Source: Micromonospora aurantiaca ATCC 27029
GTDB lineage: Bacteria > Actinomycetota > Actinomycetes > Mycobacteriales > Micromonosporaceae
Direction: 5' to 3'
DNA length: 64,000 nucleotides
NCBI RefSeq assembly: GCF_000145235.1
Contig: NC_014391.1
Location: 2,356,001-2,420,000 of the forward strand
Shown piece by piece: positions 32,983-42,057 of the stretch (the stretch's first letter is position 1; the number at the start of each line of letters is the position of its first letter). The position numbers were made by a program, and so were the translations under genes. The notes under the pieces are model-generated. The model had not been told where the DNA came from and searched no databases. It was given only the letters and a program-made list of their open reading frames with translations.

Positions 32983-33930
32983 TCATGCGTTCCGGCGCGC
33001 ACCACCAGCGGGGACGGGCTCGACGGTCGCGGGGACGTCGGCGGCGGGGGCGGGGGCCGGCTCGGGGGAGCCGGAGCGGGGGTCCGTGTCCGGGCGTCCG
33101 GTGGCGGCGGGCTCGTCGGGGGAAGGGCTGTCGTCGGGCGGGAGGGTCATGGTGTCGCGCCGGCGGCGGCTGAGCAGCCAGCCGATCGCCGCGCCACCGG
33201 CCAGCCCGGCGAGCAGGCCGCCGCCGAGCAGCAGGTCCGCGCTCGGCCCGTCGTCCGCCGCACCGGCCGCCGGTGCCGTGCCGCCCGGTGCGCCGCCCTG
33301 CGCCCCACCGGCATCGCCGGGGGCACCCGCGGCGCCGTGACCGCCGTGCGCGCCGCCGTTCGTACCGGCGCCGCCGTCGTGCGTCACGGTGCCCGGCAGC
33401 GGCGGCAGCAGGTCGAGCGTCGGCGCGGGGTGCGCGCCACCCGCCGGGTCCGCCCATCGGACCACAGTGCCGTCGTCGTACGTCTGCGTCACGGTGAACG
33501 TGAGCCGGTCGGTGGCGGGCATCGGTCCCATGCCCAGCGGCAGCCGGGCCGCCCCGGTGCCGGTGCCGGGCATCCGCAGCCAGCTCACCGAGTGGGTCAC
33601 CTGGTTCAGTTCGGCCGCGTGCATGCCGGGGACCGGCTGGTCGAGCGTGCGGGTCGTGATGGTCGGCGCCCAGTCCGGCACCGACAGCGGGTACACCTCG
33701 CCGATCGGGGCGTCCGCGGGCATGGTCAGCTCGATCCGGGTGGTCCGGGTGCCGGGCTTGTCCGCCGGGACCAGCACCGACAGTTCGATCGCGTCGCCCT
33801 GGCGTACCTGGGCGGGCGAGGTCGTGACGGTCACCCCGGCCGCGTTCGCCGCGCCCGGCCAGCCCACCGTCCCGGCGAGTACGGCCGCCAGCAGCGCAGC
33901 CGCCCACCGGCCCTGACGGATCATCCTCAT
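32983..33930 (-). CDS. YcnI-like (DUF1775) secreted membrane-anchored protein
   Basis: 315 residues. A signal peptide (residues 1-29, cleavage after ANA), a DUF1775 beta domain (VTVTTSPAQVRQGD, then TFTVTQTYDDGTVVRWADP), a Gly/Ala-rich linker, one membrane helix near residue 235 and a long Pro/Glu-rich cytosolic tail. YcnI proteins are linked to copper handling and bind it through the His at the mature N-terminus; here that position reads AGVTV, so the His is absent. ATG 33930 follows GGGGACGACC; a second ATG 12 nt earlier abuts its ribosome site. No copper genes are adjacent. Confidence 0.8.
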   Translation of the reverse strand: MRMIRQGRWAAALLAAVLAGTVGWPGAANAAGVTVTTSPAQVRQGDAIELSVLVPADKPGTRTTRIELTMPADAPIGEVYPLSVPDWAPTITTRTLDQPVPGMHAAELNQVTHSVSWLRMPGTGTGAARLPLGMGPMPATDRLTFTVTQTYDDGTVVRWADPAGGAHPAPTLDLLPPLPGTVTHDGGAGTNGGAHGGHGAAGAPGDAGGAQGGAPGGTAPAAGAADDGPSADLLLGGGLLAGLAGGAAIGWLLSRRRRDTMTLPPDDSPSPDEPAATGRPDTDPRSGSPEPAPAPAADVPATVEPVPAGGARRNA

Positions 33931-34133
33931 GGTCGTCCCCATCCTTCTCGGCTGGGGTCGGCACCGGCTCCGGCCCCACCTGGTAGTTCGGGCGGCGGGG
34001 CGAAAAGGTTCAACACGGCACGGAACTCGCCGAGGACGGGCACCGGCGTCGGCGGCGGTCCGGGTCCGGGCGACCGATAGCATCGCAGGGGCCGGTCACC
34101 GGCCCACCAGTACCGTCGACGACAGGAGTCACC

Positions 34134-36152
34134 GTGTCCGCACCCCGTACCCCCGTCGTGGCCGACCCCGTCGTCGTCGCCGCCGGGACCACGGCGGCCG
34201 ACGCGGTGGCCGCGGCCGGCCTGCCGATGAGCGGGCCGAAGGCGATCGTGGTGGTCCGCGATCCGCAGGGCCAGCTGCGTGACCTGGACTGGCGCCCGGC
34301 CGAGGACGTCGCGGTCGAGCCGGTCACGCTGGACAGCCCGGACGGGCTGAACGTGCTGCGCCACTCCACCGCCCACGTGCTGGCCCAGGCCGTGCAGGAC
34401 GTCTTCCCGGACGCCAAGCTCGGCATCGGCCCGCCGATCGAGAACGGCTTCTACTACGACTTCGGCGTCGACAAGCCGTTCCAGCCGGACGACCTGACCA
34501 AGCTCGAGAAGCGCATGCAGGAGATCGTCAAGTCCGGCCAGCGGTTCCGCCGCCGCCGGTTCGCCGACCTGGACGAGGCGCGGTCCGAGCTGGCCGCCGA
34601 GCCGTACAAGCTGGAGCTGATCGAGGTCAAGGGGGAGGGGCTGGACTCCTCCGAGGTGATGGAGGTGGGCGGCGGCGAGCTGACCATCTACGACAACCTC
34701 GCCGCGAACGAGGACAAGGTCTGCTGGTCGGACCTGTGCCGGGGCCCGCACCTGCCGAACACCCGGCTGATCGGCGCGTTCAAGCTGATGCGCTCGGCCG
34801 CCGCGTACTGGCGCGGGTCGGAGAAGAACCCGCAGCTCCAGCGCGTGTACGGCACGGCGTGGCCGACCCGGGACGAGCTCAAGGCGTACCTGAAGCTTCT
34901 GGAGGAGGCCGCCCGCCGCGACCACCGCAAGCTCGGCGCGGACCTCGACCTGTTCAGCTTCCCCGACGAGATCGGGTCCGGCCTGCCGGTCTTCCACCCC
35001 AAGGGCGGCGTGCTCAAGCGGGTGATGGAGGACTACGTCCGCGCGCGGCACGTCGAGGAGGGCTTCGACTACGTCGGCACGCCGCACATCTCCAAGGAAG
35101 GTCTCTTCCACACCTCGGGACACCTGCCCTACTACAAGGACACGATGTTCCCGCCCATGGAGATGGAGGGCAGCGACTACTACCTCAAGGCCATGAACTG
35201 CCCGATGCACAACCTGATCTACCGGTCGCGCGGGCGGTCCTACCGGCAACTGCCGATCCGCCTGTTCGAGTTCGGGACGGTCTACCGGTACGAGAAGTCG
35301 GGCGTCATCCACGGCCTGACCCGGGTACGCGGCTTCACCCAGGACGACTCGCACTCCTACTGCACCCGCGAGCAGGCGCCGTCCGAGATCAAGCACCTGC
35401 TCGGCTTCGTGCTCAGCCTGCTGCGTGATTTCGGCATCGACGACTTCTACCTGGAGCTGTCGACCCGCGACGAGTCGAAGCCGGACAAGTTCGTCGGCTC
35501 CGACTCCGACTGGGCGACCGCGACCGCCGTACTGGAGCAGTGCGGGCTGGAGACCGGCCTGGAACTGGTGCCGGACCCGGGCGGCGCGGCGTTCTACGGC
35601 CCGAAGATCTCCGTGCAGGCCAAGGACGCGATCGGCCGGACCTGGCAGATGTCGACCATCCAGTACGACTTCAACCAGCCCAAGGGCTTCGGGCTGGAGT
35701 ACCAGGCCGCCGACGGCACCCGGCAGCAGCCGGTGATGATCCACTGCGCCAAGTTCGGGTCGATCGAGCGGTTCATCGGCGTGCTCACCGAGCACTACGC
35801 GGGCGCGTTCCCGGCCTGGCTGGCGCCGGTGCAGGTGGTCGGCATCCCGATCCGCGACGAGCACGGCGACTACCTGGTCGACTTCGCCGCGACGCTGCGC
35901 CGGCACGGCATCCGGGCCGAGGTCGACCTGGGCGACGAGCGGATGCAGAAGAAGATCCGCAACGCGCAGCAGCAGAAGATCCCGTTCATGGTGATCGCCG
36001 GTGACGACGACGTGGCCGCCGGCACCGTCTCGTTCCGCTACCGGGACGGCTCGCAGCGCAACGGCGTACCGGTCGACGAGGCGGTGGCGCACGTCCGCGA
36101 GGTGGTGGAGTCGCGCACCAACGCCGGTCCCACCGCCACCGCCGCCGAGTAG
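34134..36152 (+). CDS. thrS: Threonyl-tRNA synthetase
   Basis: 672 residues. Class II synthetase that charges tRNA-Thr. The TGS-like start ([17 protein letters not shown]) is followed by the editing domain with [12 protein letters not shown] (HxxxH zinc/editing motif) and a core with motif 1, the zinc-binding Cys of [10 protein letters not shown], motif 2 ([22 protein letters not shown] region) and the C-terminal anticodon-binding domain ([18 protein letters not shown]). GTG start with AGGAG upstream; a TAGCAT box lies at 34077-34082. It heads the conserved thrS-HIT-pgsA-patA-pimA neighbourhood. Confidence 0.95.
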   Translation: MSAPRTPVVADPVVVAAGTTAADAVAAAGLPMSGPKAIVVVRDPQGQLRDLDWRPAEDVAVEPVTLDSPDGLNVLRHSTAHVLAQAVQDVFPDAKLGIGPPIENGFYYDFGVDKPFQPDDLTKLEKRMQEIVKSGQRFRRRRFADLDEARSELAAEPYKLELIEVKGEGLDSSEVMEVGGGELTIYDNLAANEDKVCWSDLCRGPHLPNTRLIGAFKLMRSAAAYWRGSEKNPQLQRVYGTAWPTRDELKAYLKLLEEAARRDHRKLGADLDLFSFPDEIGSGLPVFHPKGGVLKRVMEDYVRARHVEEGFDYVGTPHISKEGLFHTSGHLPYYKDTMFPPMEMEGSDYYLKAMNCPMHNLIYRSRGRSYRQLPIRLFEFGTVYRYEKSGVIHGLTRVRGFTQDDSHSYCTREQAPSEIKHLLGFVLSLLRDFGIDDFYLELSTRDESKPDKFVGSDSDWATATAVLEQCGLETGLELVPDPGGAAFYGPKISVQAKDAIGRTWQMSTIQYDFNQPKGFGLEYQAADGTRQQPVMIHCAKFGSIERFIGVLTEHYAGAFPAWLAPVQVVGIPIRDEHGDYLVDFAATLRRHGIRAEVDLGDERMQKKIRNAQQQKIPFMVIAGDDDVAAGTVSFRYRDGSQRNGVPVDEAVAHVREVVESRTNAGPTATAAE

Positions 36153-36213
36153 ACGCTCCGGCGACCGCGCCGCCGGGCGGCGGCGCGGTTCGGCGGCGAC
36201 CCGGCCCGGATCG

Positions 36214-36219
36214 TAGGAT
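36214..36219 (+). promoter_or_regulatory. TANNNT box of a leaderless promoter (TAGGAT)
   Basis: Exactly 7 nt upstream of the GTG at 36227 of the HIT gene; it would allow transcription separate from thrS. Confidence 0.55.
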
Positions 36220-36226
36220 CGCCTGT

Positions 36227-36787
36227 GTGACAGGGGCGGAGCGGCACACCGGGTACGGCGGCGACGACGGTCTGGCGGACGGGCTGGACCGGCTCTGGAC
36301 GCCGCACCGGATGACCTACATCTCCGGCGAGGACCGTCCCGAGGGCGGCTACGAGAAGCCGGCCGGCTGCCCGTTCTGCCTCGCGCCCGGCCTGCCGGCC
36401 GAGGAGAGCCTGGTGGTCGCCCGGGGCGAGCACGTCTTCGCTGTGCTCAACCTCTACCCGTACAACCCGGGGCACCTGCTGGTCTGCCCCTACCGGCACG
36501 TGGCCGACTACACCGAGCTGGACGAGCCGGAGACGGTCGAGCTGGCCGCGTTCACCAAGGCCGCCATGCGGGTGGTCCGGCACGTCTCCAGCGCGCACGG
36601 CTTCAACCTTGGCATGAACCAGGGTGGCGTGGCGGGCGCGGGCATCGCCGCGCACCTGCACCAGCACGTGGTGCCGCGCTGGGGCGGCGACGCCAACTTC
36701 ATGCCGGTGATCGGCCGGACGAAGGTGCTGCCGCAACTGCTCGCCGACACCCGGGAGCTGCTCGCCAAGGCGTGGGCGGCGGCCTGA
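36227..36787 (+). CDS. HIT-family nucleotide hydrolase/phosphorylase
   Basis: 186 residues. The histidine triad is AHLHQHVVPR; upstream are CPFCLAPG (zinc-type CxxC) and FAVLNLYPYNPGHLLVCPYRH. The orthologous position in mycobacteria (next to thrS) holds an Ap4A phosphorylase, so diadenosine tetraphosphate breakdown is the likely role; that transfer of function is by family and context. Ap4A is a side product of aminoacyl-tRNA synthetases, which fits the neighbour. Confidence 0.88.
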   Translation: MTGAERHTGYGGDDGLADGLDRLWTPHRMTYISGEDRPEGGYEKPAGCPFCLAPGLPAEESLVVARGEHVFAVLNLYPYNPGHLLVCPYRHVADYTELDEPETVELAAFTKAAMRVVRHVSSAHGFNLGMNQGGVAGAGIAAHLHQHVVPRWGGDANFMPVIGRTKVLPQLLADTRELLAKAWAAA

Positions 36788-36806
36788 CGGGGGCCCGCCC
36801 CGACAG

Positions 36807-36812
36807 TACGAT
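36807..36812 (+). promoter_or_regulatory. TANNNT box of a leaderless promoter (TACGAT)
   Basis: Exactly 7 nt upstream of ATG 36820. Confidence 0.55.
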
Positions 36813-36819
36813 CTCGCGC

Positions 36820-37488
36820 ATGGCTCTCCTGCACCGCGCGGAACTGCGCCCCTCGAAACTGGAGCTGCTCGCCGGCTGGCTGCCCGGCCGGCAGTGGTTC
36901 GCCGGCGAGGCCGGCGCGCCGGTCACCCGCGTCGCGGCGTACCGGTTCGACGACCCGGCCGGCGAGGTCGGCATCGAGACGCTGCTCGTGCGCGCCGGTG
37001 ACGGCCCGGTGCTCCAGGTGCCGCTGACCTACCGGGGCGCGCCGCTGGCCGGGGCGGACGAGCACCTGGTGGGCGTCATCGAGCACTCGGTGCTCGGCCG
37101 CCGCTGGGCGTACGACGCCTGCGGCGACCCGGTGTACGCGCCGCTGCTGGCCGCCGCCGTGCTCGCCGACGCCGGTCAGGCCGAGGAGTACTTCGAGGTC
37201 GACGGGAAGCGCGAGGTGCGCCCGGTGAGCATGACGCTGACCGGCAGCCGTACCGCCCGTCCGGTGCCGACGGGTCCGGTTTTGGCTGGTCCGGTTTCGG
37301 CCGGCGCGGTTTCGGCTGCTCCGGTTCCGGATGGTCCGGTTGACGGCGGCGTGACGGTGGTCCGGGTGGGGGACGTCGAGCTGGCGGTGGTCCGGCGGCC
37401 CGTACCGGCCGACGTGCCGGAGGCGGGCGGCCTCGCCGGCGCCTGGCCGGGTCAGGACGAGCCGGTACTGCTGGCCTACGCGCGCTGA
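36820..37488 (+). CDS. Stand-alone maltokinase N-terminal cap-like protein
   Basis: 222 residues. The first 135 residues resemble the N-terminal cap of actinobacterial maltokinases (KLELLAGWLPGRQWFAGE, then ADEHLVGVIEHSVLGRRWAYD and GDPVYAPLLAAAVL). The kinase domain that normally follows is absent. Residues 148-180 are a degenerate Gly-Pro-Val repeat linker; the end (VRVGDVELAVVRRPV) is a short beta segment. These cap-only proteins are known but have no assigned role; a sugar-binding or regulatory role is conjecture. Confidence 0.72.
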   Translation: MALLHRAELRPSKLELLAGWLPGRQWFAGEAGAPVTRVAAYRFDDPAGEVGIETLLVRAGDGPVLQVPLTYRGAPLAGADEHLVGVIEHSVLGRRWAYDACGDPVYAPLLAAAVLADAGQAEEYFEVDGKREVRPVSMTLTGSRTARPVPTGPVLAGPVSAGAVSAAPVPDGPVDGGVTVVRVGDVELAVVRRPVPADVPEAGGLAGAWPGQDEPVLLAYAR

Positions 37489-37543
37489 CGGCTCGCCGGG
37501 CGGCGTTCCTCATCGGAGCCGGATCGAAGGGACGACCGCGGAC

Positions 37544-37585
37544 CGATATGCCTCAGAGGCATATTCATGACTCTGAGGCATATCG
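37544..37585. repeat. 42-nt palindromic element, family D
   Basis: Perfect 15-bp arms CGATATGCCTCAGAG (37544-37558) and CTCTGAGGCATATCG (37571-37585) around a 12-nt loop that repeats GCATAT. It is much more AT-rich than its surroundings and lies in the 203-nt gap before the aldo/keto reductase, 49 nt after the previous stop. A terminator role is possible; the sequence style argues for a repeat element. Confidence 0.8.
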
Positions 37586-37691
37586 CGTTCACCACGACCG
37601 TGCACCGCCGGGTGTCACGCGGCGTGACCGCGACCTTGCTCAGGGGTCAGGAATCGGCCCGTGTACGCCGGGAAGGTGACAGGATGCGGCG

Positions 37692-38750
37692 GTGGCAGTC
37701 GACACGCGACAGTTGGGGCGCAGCGGCATCGAGGTGAGCGCCCTCGGCATGGGGTGCTGGGCGATCGGCGGCCCGTGGGCCGAGGGTGCCCGGCCGCTGG
37801 GCTGGGGCCGGGTCGACGACGACGAGTCGGTACGCGCCGTCCGCCGCGCGCTCGACCTCGGCGTCACCCTGTTCGACACCGCCGACACGTACGGCGCCGG
37901 GCACGGCGAGCGGGTGCTCGGCCGGGCGCTCGCCGGCCGGCGTGACGAGGCGGTGATCGCCACGAAGTTCGGTTACACGTTCGACGAGCGGACCCGGCAG
38001 GCCACCGGCGAGAACGCCTCGCCGCACTATCTGCGCCGGGCGGTCACCGGCTCGCTGCGCCGGCTGGGCACCGACCGCATCGACCTCTACCAACTGCACC
38101 TGGGCGACCTGCCGCTGCCCCGGGCCGAGGCGCTCATCGGCACGCTCGACGACCTGGTCGACGCCGGCCTGATCCGGGCGTACGGGTGGAGCACCGACCG
38201 GGCCGACCGGGCCGCTGCCTTCGCGCAGGTCGCCCGCGGCGCCGCCGCCGTGCAGCACGCGCTGTCGGTGCTCCGGGACGCCCCGGCCATGCTCGACGTC
38301 TGCGACAAGCACGACCTCGCCGGCCTCGCCCGGGGGCCGCTCGGTATGGGTCTGCTCACCGGCAAGTACACGCCGGAGTCCACGCTGCCCCGCGACGACG
38401 TACGCGGACTCGGGCCGACCTGGCTGGAGTGGTTCCGCAGCGGCCGGCCCGCCCCGGAGTGGCTGCGCCGGGTCGCCGCCGTGCGCGACGCGCTGACCGC
38501 CGACGGACGCACCCTGGCCCAGGGGGCGATCGGGTGGATCTGGGCGCGCAGCGACCGGGCCGTGCCGATCCCCGGTGCCCGTACCGTCGCGCAGGTCGAG
38601 GAGAACGCGGCCGCGCTGGCCCGGGGCCCGCTCGCCCCGGACCACTTCGCCGAGGTGGAGCGGCAACTGGCGGCGGTACGCTCGGCCGCGCTCCGGGACG
38701 CCGACCGCCCCCACTGGCCGATGCCCCCGGTCCCCGCCGTCCGCCCCTGA
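37692..38750 (+). CDS. Aldo/keto reductase
   Basis: 352 residues, NADPH-type barrel enzyme. Seen: MGCWAIGGPWAEG, catalytic Asp/Tyr in LFDTADTYGAGHGE, Lys in VIATKFGYTF, IDLYQLHLGD, and the cofactor loop AVPIPGARTVAQVEENAAA. Only low similarity to the aldo/keto reductase at 26.4 kb, so it is not a recent duplicate. GTG start; CAGGAT 6 nt upstream may be a variant leaderless box. It separates thrS-HIT from pgsA together with EF-G2. Confidence 0.87.
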   Translation: MAVDTRQLGRSGIEVSALGMGCWAIGGPWAEGARPLGWGRVDDDESVRAVRRALDLGVTLFDTADTYGAGHGERVLGRALAGRRDEAVIATKFGYTFDERTRQATGENASPHYLRRAVTGSLRRLGTDRIDLYQLHLGDLPLPRAEALIGTLDDLVDAGLIRAYGWSTDRADRAAAFAQVARGAAAVQHALSVLRDAPAMLDVCDKHDLAGLARGPLGMGLLTGKYTPESTLPRDDVRGLGPTWLEWFRSGRPAPEWLRRVAAVRDALTADGRTLAQGAIGWIWARSDRAVPIPGARTVAQVEENAAALARGPLAPDHFAEVERQLAAVRSAALRDADRPHWPMPPVPAVRP

Positions 38751-38758
38751 CCAAGCCA

Positions 38759-38794
38759 GCCGATCCACCCGCCCGAGCCGATCCACCCGCCCGA
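38759..38794. repeat. Tandem duplication, two 18-nt units
   Basis: GCCGATCCACCCGCCCGA occurs twice back to back, exactly, starting 9 nt after the aldo/keto reductase stop. Confidence 0.8.
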
Positions 38795-38826
38795 CGAGAT
38801 TCGCCTCCCGACCCCTGAGACGCCAC

Positions 38827-38876
38827 AGATCTTGGTACGAAAGCGCCCCCATAGGGGCCACTTCCTACCAAGATCT
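38827..38876. repeat. 50-nt palindromic element, family A copy 2
   Basis: Arms AGATCTTGGTA and TACCAAGATCT identical to those at 4132-4181, same overall length; the six differences fall in the central part. Intergenic, between convergent genes. Confidence 0.85.
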
Positions 38877-38908
38877 ACACAGTCCCCGCGCCGACCCGCC
38901 CTCGTCGG

Positions 38909-38981
38909 CGCGATCTTGCAGTTGTGGCCCGCATGTTGTCGGGAATGCCCCCTTTGCGGGGGTCGCAAGTGCAAGATCGCG
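38909..38981. repeat. 73-nt palindromic element, family B copy 1
   Basis: Perfect 12-bp arms CGCGATCTTGCA and TGCAAGATCGCG, then a weaker inner stem. A second copy lies at 63509-63582. It is followed at once by a G-rich tract (38981-39025, repeated GGGGGAGGGC) up to the EF-G2 stop. Confidence 0.8.
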
Positions 38982-39027
38982 GGGGAGGGCGGGGGAGGGC
39001 GGGCGCGGGTGGGGGAGGGCGGCGGGG

Positions 39028-41184
39028 TCAGCGGGTGGTGGACTCCTTGCGGGCCTGGTCGGCGAGGTGGGCGGGCATGGGGTCGTGGCGGGCGAACTCG
39101 CGGCGGAACGTGCCGGTGCCGGCCGTCATCGAGCGCAGCTCGACCGCGTACCGCAGCAGTTCGGTCGCGGGCACCTCGGCGCGGACGAGCGTGCGGCCCT
39201 CGGCATCAGGGTCCGGCTCGGTGCCGAGCACCCGGCCACGCCGCCCGGACAGGTCGCCCATCACCGCGCCGACCGACGAGTCGGGCACCCGTACGGTGAT
39301 CTCGTCGACCGGCTCCAGCAGCGCCGGCTGGCCCTTCTCGGCGGCGTCGCGCAGCGCCAGCGCGCCCGCGGTCTGGAACGCCGCGTCGGAGGAGTCGACG
39401 CTGTGCGCCTTGCCGTCGACCAGCGTGACCCGCAGGTCGACCACCGGGCAGCCGGCGATCAGGCCGCGTTCCATCTGCGCCCGTACCCCCTTCTCCACCG
39501 AGGGGATGTAGTTGTGCGGGACCGCGCCGCCGACCACCCGGTCGACGAACTCGAAGCCTGAGCCCCGGGGCAGCGGCTCCACCTCGATGTCGCAGACCGC
39601 GTACTGGCCGTGGCCGCCGGACTGCTTGACGTGCCGGCCGTGCCCGCGCGCGGCGGCGGTGAACGTCTCGCGCAGCGGCACCCGGACCGGTTCGGTGTCC
39701 AGTTCGACGCCGCCGCCGCGCAGCCGGTCGAGCACCACGTCGGCGTGCGCCTCGCCCATGCACCAGAGCACAAGCTGGTGGGTCTCCGGGTTGCGTTCGA
39801 GCCGCAGCGTCGGGTCGCCGGCGACCAGCCGGGACAGGTTGCGGGCCAGCGCGTCCTCGTCGGCCCGGCTGCGCGCCACGATCGCCACCGGCAGCAGCGG
39901 CTCCGGCATCTCCCAGGGCGCGATCAGCAGCGGGTCGTCCTTGGCCGAGATGGTGTCGCCGGTCTCCGCGCTGCCCGACTTGGTGATCGCGCACAGATCA
40001 CCGGCGACGCAGGCGGGCACCTCGCGCAGCGTCGCCCCCAGCGGGCTGTAGACGTGGCCGACCCGCTCGTCGGCGTCGTGGTCCGGGTGGCCGCGCTCGG
40101 CCATGCCGTGGCCCGACACGTGGATCACCTGGTCGGGGCGGAGCGTGCCGGAGAAGACGCGCACCAGCGAGACCCGCCCGACGTGCCGGTCGACAGTCGT
40201 CTTGACCACCTCGGCGACGAGCGGGCCGTCCGGGTCGCAGGTCAGCGGCGGGCGGGGCGAGCCGTCCACACCGGTGACGGCGGGCAGGTCGTGCTCCAGC
40301 GGCGACGGGAACGCCGCGACCAGGCCGTCGAGCAGCGCGTCCAGGCCGACGCCGGTCTCCGCGCACACCGGCACCACCGGGTAGAAGTGGCCGCGGGCGA
40401 CAGCAGTCTCCAGGTCGGTGATCAGCACCTCGGGGTCGATCTCCTCACCGCCGAGGTAGCGGTCCATCAGGGTCTCGTCCTCGCTCTCCGCGATGATCCC
40501 CTCGATCAGCTCGTCGCGGGACTCCTGGATGGCCGGCAGGTGCTGCGGGTCCGGCTCGCGTACCGCCGCGGGCAGCCCGCCGGAGTAGTCGAACACCCGG
40601 CGGGTGATCAGCCCCATCAGCCCGGCCACCGACTCGCCGTCGTCGCCGAGCATGGGCAGGTAGAGCGGGAGCACGTTGTCGCCGAAGACCCGCTGGCACA
40701 GCGCCACGGCCTCGTCGAAGTCGGCGCGCGGGTGGTCCAGCCGGGAGACGGCCACCGCCCGGGGCATGTCGACGGCGGCGCACTCCTCCCAGAGGGCGGC
40801 CGTGGCGGCGTCCATGCCGTCGACGGCGGAGACCACGAACAGGGCCGCGTCGGCGGCGCGCAGCCCGGCGCGCAGCTCGCCGACGAAGTCGCCGTATCCC
40901 GGGGTGTCCAGCAGGTTGACCTTGACGTCGCGGTGCACCAGCGGGGCGCACGCCAGGCTCACCGAACGCTGCTGGCGTACGGCGGCGGGGTCGTGGTCGC
41001 AGACGGTGGTGCCCTCGGTGACGGCGCCGGCCCGGCCGATCGTGCCACTGGCGGCCAGCAGCGCCTCGACGAGCGTCGTCTTGCCGGCACCGGAGTGCCC
41101 GACGAGCACCACGTTGCGAACCCTGCCGGGCTCGGTCACCACCGGCGCGCCGCCGGTGACACCCTTCTCGTTCTTCTGCGCCAT
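39028..41184 (-). CDS. Elongation factor G-like protein EF-G2 (FusA2 type)
   Basis: 718 residues with all EF-G domains. G1 is GHSGAGKT (residues 30-37), G3 DTPGYGDF; the G4 position reads VSRLDHP instead of NKxD, as in the FusA2 branch. Domain IV (YAVCDIEVEPLPRGSGFEF, HNYIPSVEKGVRAQME) and domain V (ITVRVPDSSVGAVMGDLSGRRGRV) are intact. Mycobacterial FusA2 was reported to bind nucleotide but to lack ribosome-stimulated GTPase activity, so a role outside normal translocation is likely. ATG follows GGGAGGTG. It is opposite in strand to its neighbours and interrupts the PIM neighbourhood. Confidence 0.88.
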   Translation of the reverse strand: MAQKNEKGVTGGAPVVTEPGRVRNVVLVGHSGAGKTTLVEALLAASGTIGRAGAVTEGTTVCDHDPAAVRQQRSVSLACAPLVHRDVKVNLLDTPGYGDFVGELRAGLRAADAALFVVSAVDGMDAATAALWEECAAVDMPRAVAVSRLDHPRADFDEAVALCQRVFGDNVLPLYLPMLGDDGESVAGLMGLITRRVFDYSGGLPAAVREPDPQHLPAIQESRDELIEGIIAESEDETLMDRYLGGEEIDPEVLITDLETAVARGHFYPVVPVCAETGVGLDALLDGLVAAFPSPLEHDLPAVTGVDGSPRPPLTCDPDGPLVAEVVKTTVDRHVGRVSLVRVFSGTLRPDQVIHVSGHGMAERGHPDHDADERVGHVYSPLGATLREVPACVAGDLCAITKSGSAETGDTISAKDDPLLIAPWEMPEPLLPVAIVARSRADEDALARNLSRLVAGDPTLRLERNPETHQLVLWCMGEAHADVVLDRLRGGGVELDTEPVRVPLRETFTAAARGHGRHVKQSGGHGQYAVCDIEVEPLPRGSGFEFVDRVVGGAVPHNYIPSVEKGVRAQMERGLIAGCPVVDLRVTLVDGKAHSVDSSDAAFQTAGALALRDAAEKGQPALLEPVDEITVRVPDSSVGAVMGDLSGRRGRVLGTEPDPDAEGRTLVRAEVPATELLRYAVELRSMTAGTGTFRREFARHDPMPAHLADQARKESTTR

Positions 41185-41436
41185 CGCGGCGCACCTCCCT
41201 CAACCGGTGGTGGTGGCGACCGCCGCGGGCGACGGGGGAGCGGACCCGGGACGGGCGCCGCGGCGGTATCTTCCGGTGATCTCCTGCTGGACGGGAACGC
41301 GGACCGGTGATCCGGTGAACTGGCTCACCTCCTGGCTCGATCTCACACCCGCAGGGGTGCCCGCACAAGGGCCGCCGGGCGGGTCGTACGCCCGGCTGTG
41401 TCCCTGGCGGTTGCGGGCCGTTATCGTGGGACCGCC

Positions 41437-42057
41437 ATGGCGAAGATCTTCCAAGTGACGGCCCGCGCGGGCATGACCCGCGTCGTGGAGCCGGTCGCCC
41501 GCGCGCTGCTGCGTGCGGGCGTGTCCCCCAATGCGGTCACCGTGACCGGCACCGTCGGCGTGCTCGTGGGCGCGCTCGGCTTCGGCGCGCGCGGCCATCT
41601 GGTCGCCGGCGCGCTGATCGTCACGGTCTTCGCCCTCACCGATCTGCTCGACGGCACGATGGCGCGGATGAGCGGCGGGTCGACCCGGTTCGGGGCGTTC
41701 CTCGACTCGAGCATGGACCGGGTCGCCGACAGCGCGGTGTTCGGCGCGGTCGCGTACTGGCTGGCCACCGAGCACGACTACTCGGGCGTGGCAGCGGCGC
41801 TGATCTGCCTGGCCGCGGGCGGTCTGGTCTCCTACGTCAAGGCGCGCGCCGAGGGCCTCGGGATGACCTGCAACGTGGGCATCGCCGAGCGCACCGAGCG
41901 GCTGCTCATCGTCGGCGTCGGCGGCCTGCTCACCGGCGTCGGGGTCCGTCCGGCGCTGGAGATCGCGCTCTGGCTGCTCGCCGCCGTCTCGATCTTCACG
42001 GTGGGCCAGCGGATGGCCCACGTGTACCGCCAGGCCCAGCGGGTCGGCGCCGAGTGA
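41437..42057 (+). CDS. pgsA: Phosphatidylinositol phosphate synthase (CDP-alcohol phosphatidyltransferase)
   Basis: 206 residues, about six membrane helices. It joins CDP-diacylglycerol and inositol-phosphate to make phosphatidylinositol phosphate, the base of PIMs. The family motif is complete: DLLDGTMARMSGGSTRFGAF then LDSSMDRVAD (four metal Asp residues). ATG 41437 sits 9 nt after TATCGT (41422-41427). The 252-nt spacer from EF-G2 holds the divergent promoters. Next gene overlaps by GTGA. Confidence 0.92.
   Translation: MAKIFQVTARAGMTRVVEPVARALLRAGVSPNAVTVTGTVGVLVGALGFGARGHLVAGALIVTVFALTDLLDGTMARMSGGSTRFGAFLDSSMDRVADSAVFGAVAYWLATEHDYSGVAAALICLAAGGLVSYVKARAEGLGMTCNVGIAERTERLLIVGVGGLLTGVGVRPALEIALWLLAAVSIFTVGQRMAHVYRQAQRVGAE

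Noticed and set aside
33927..36092. A long frame antisense to thrS
   Set aside because: Same reason: shadow of a highly conserved gene.
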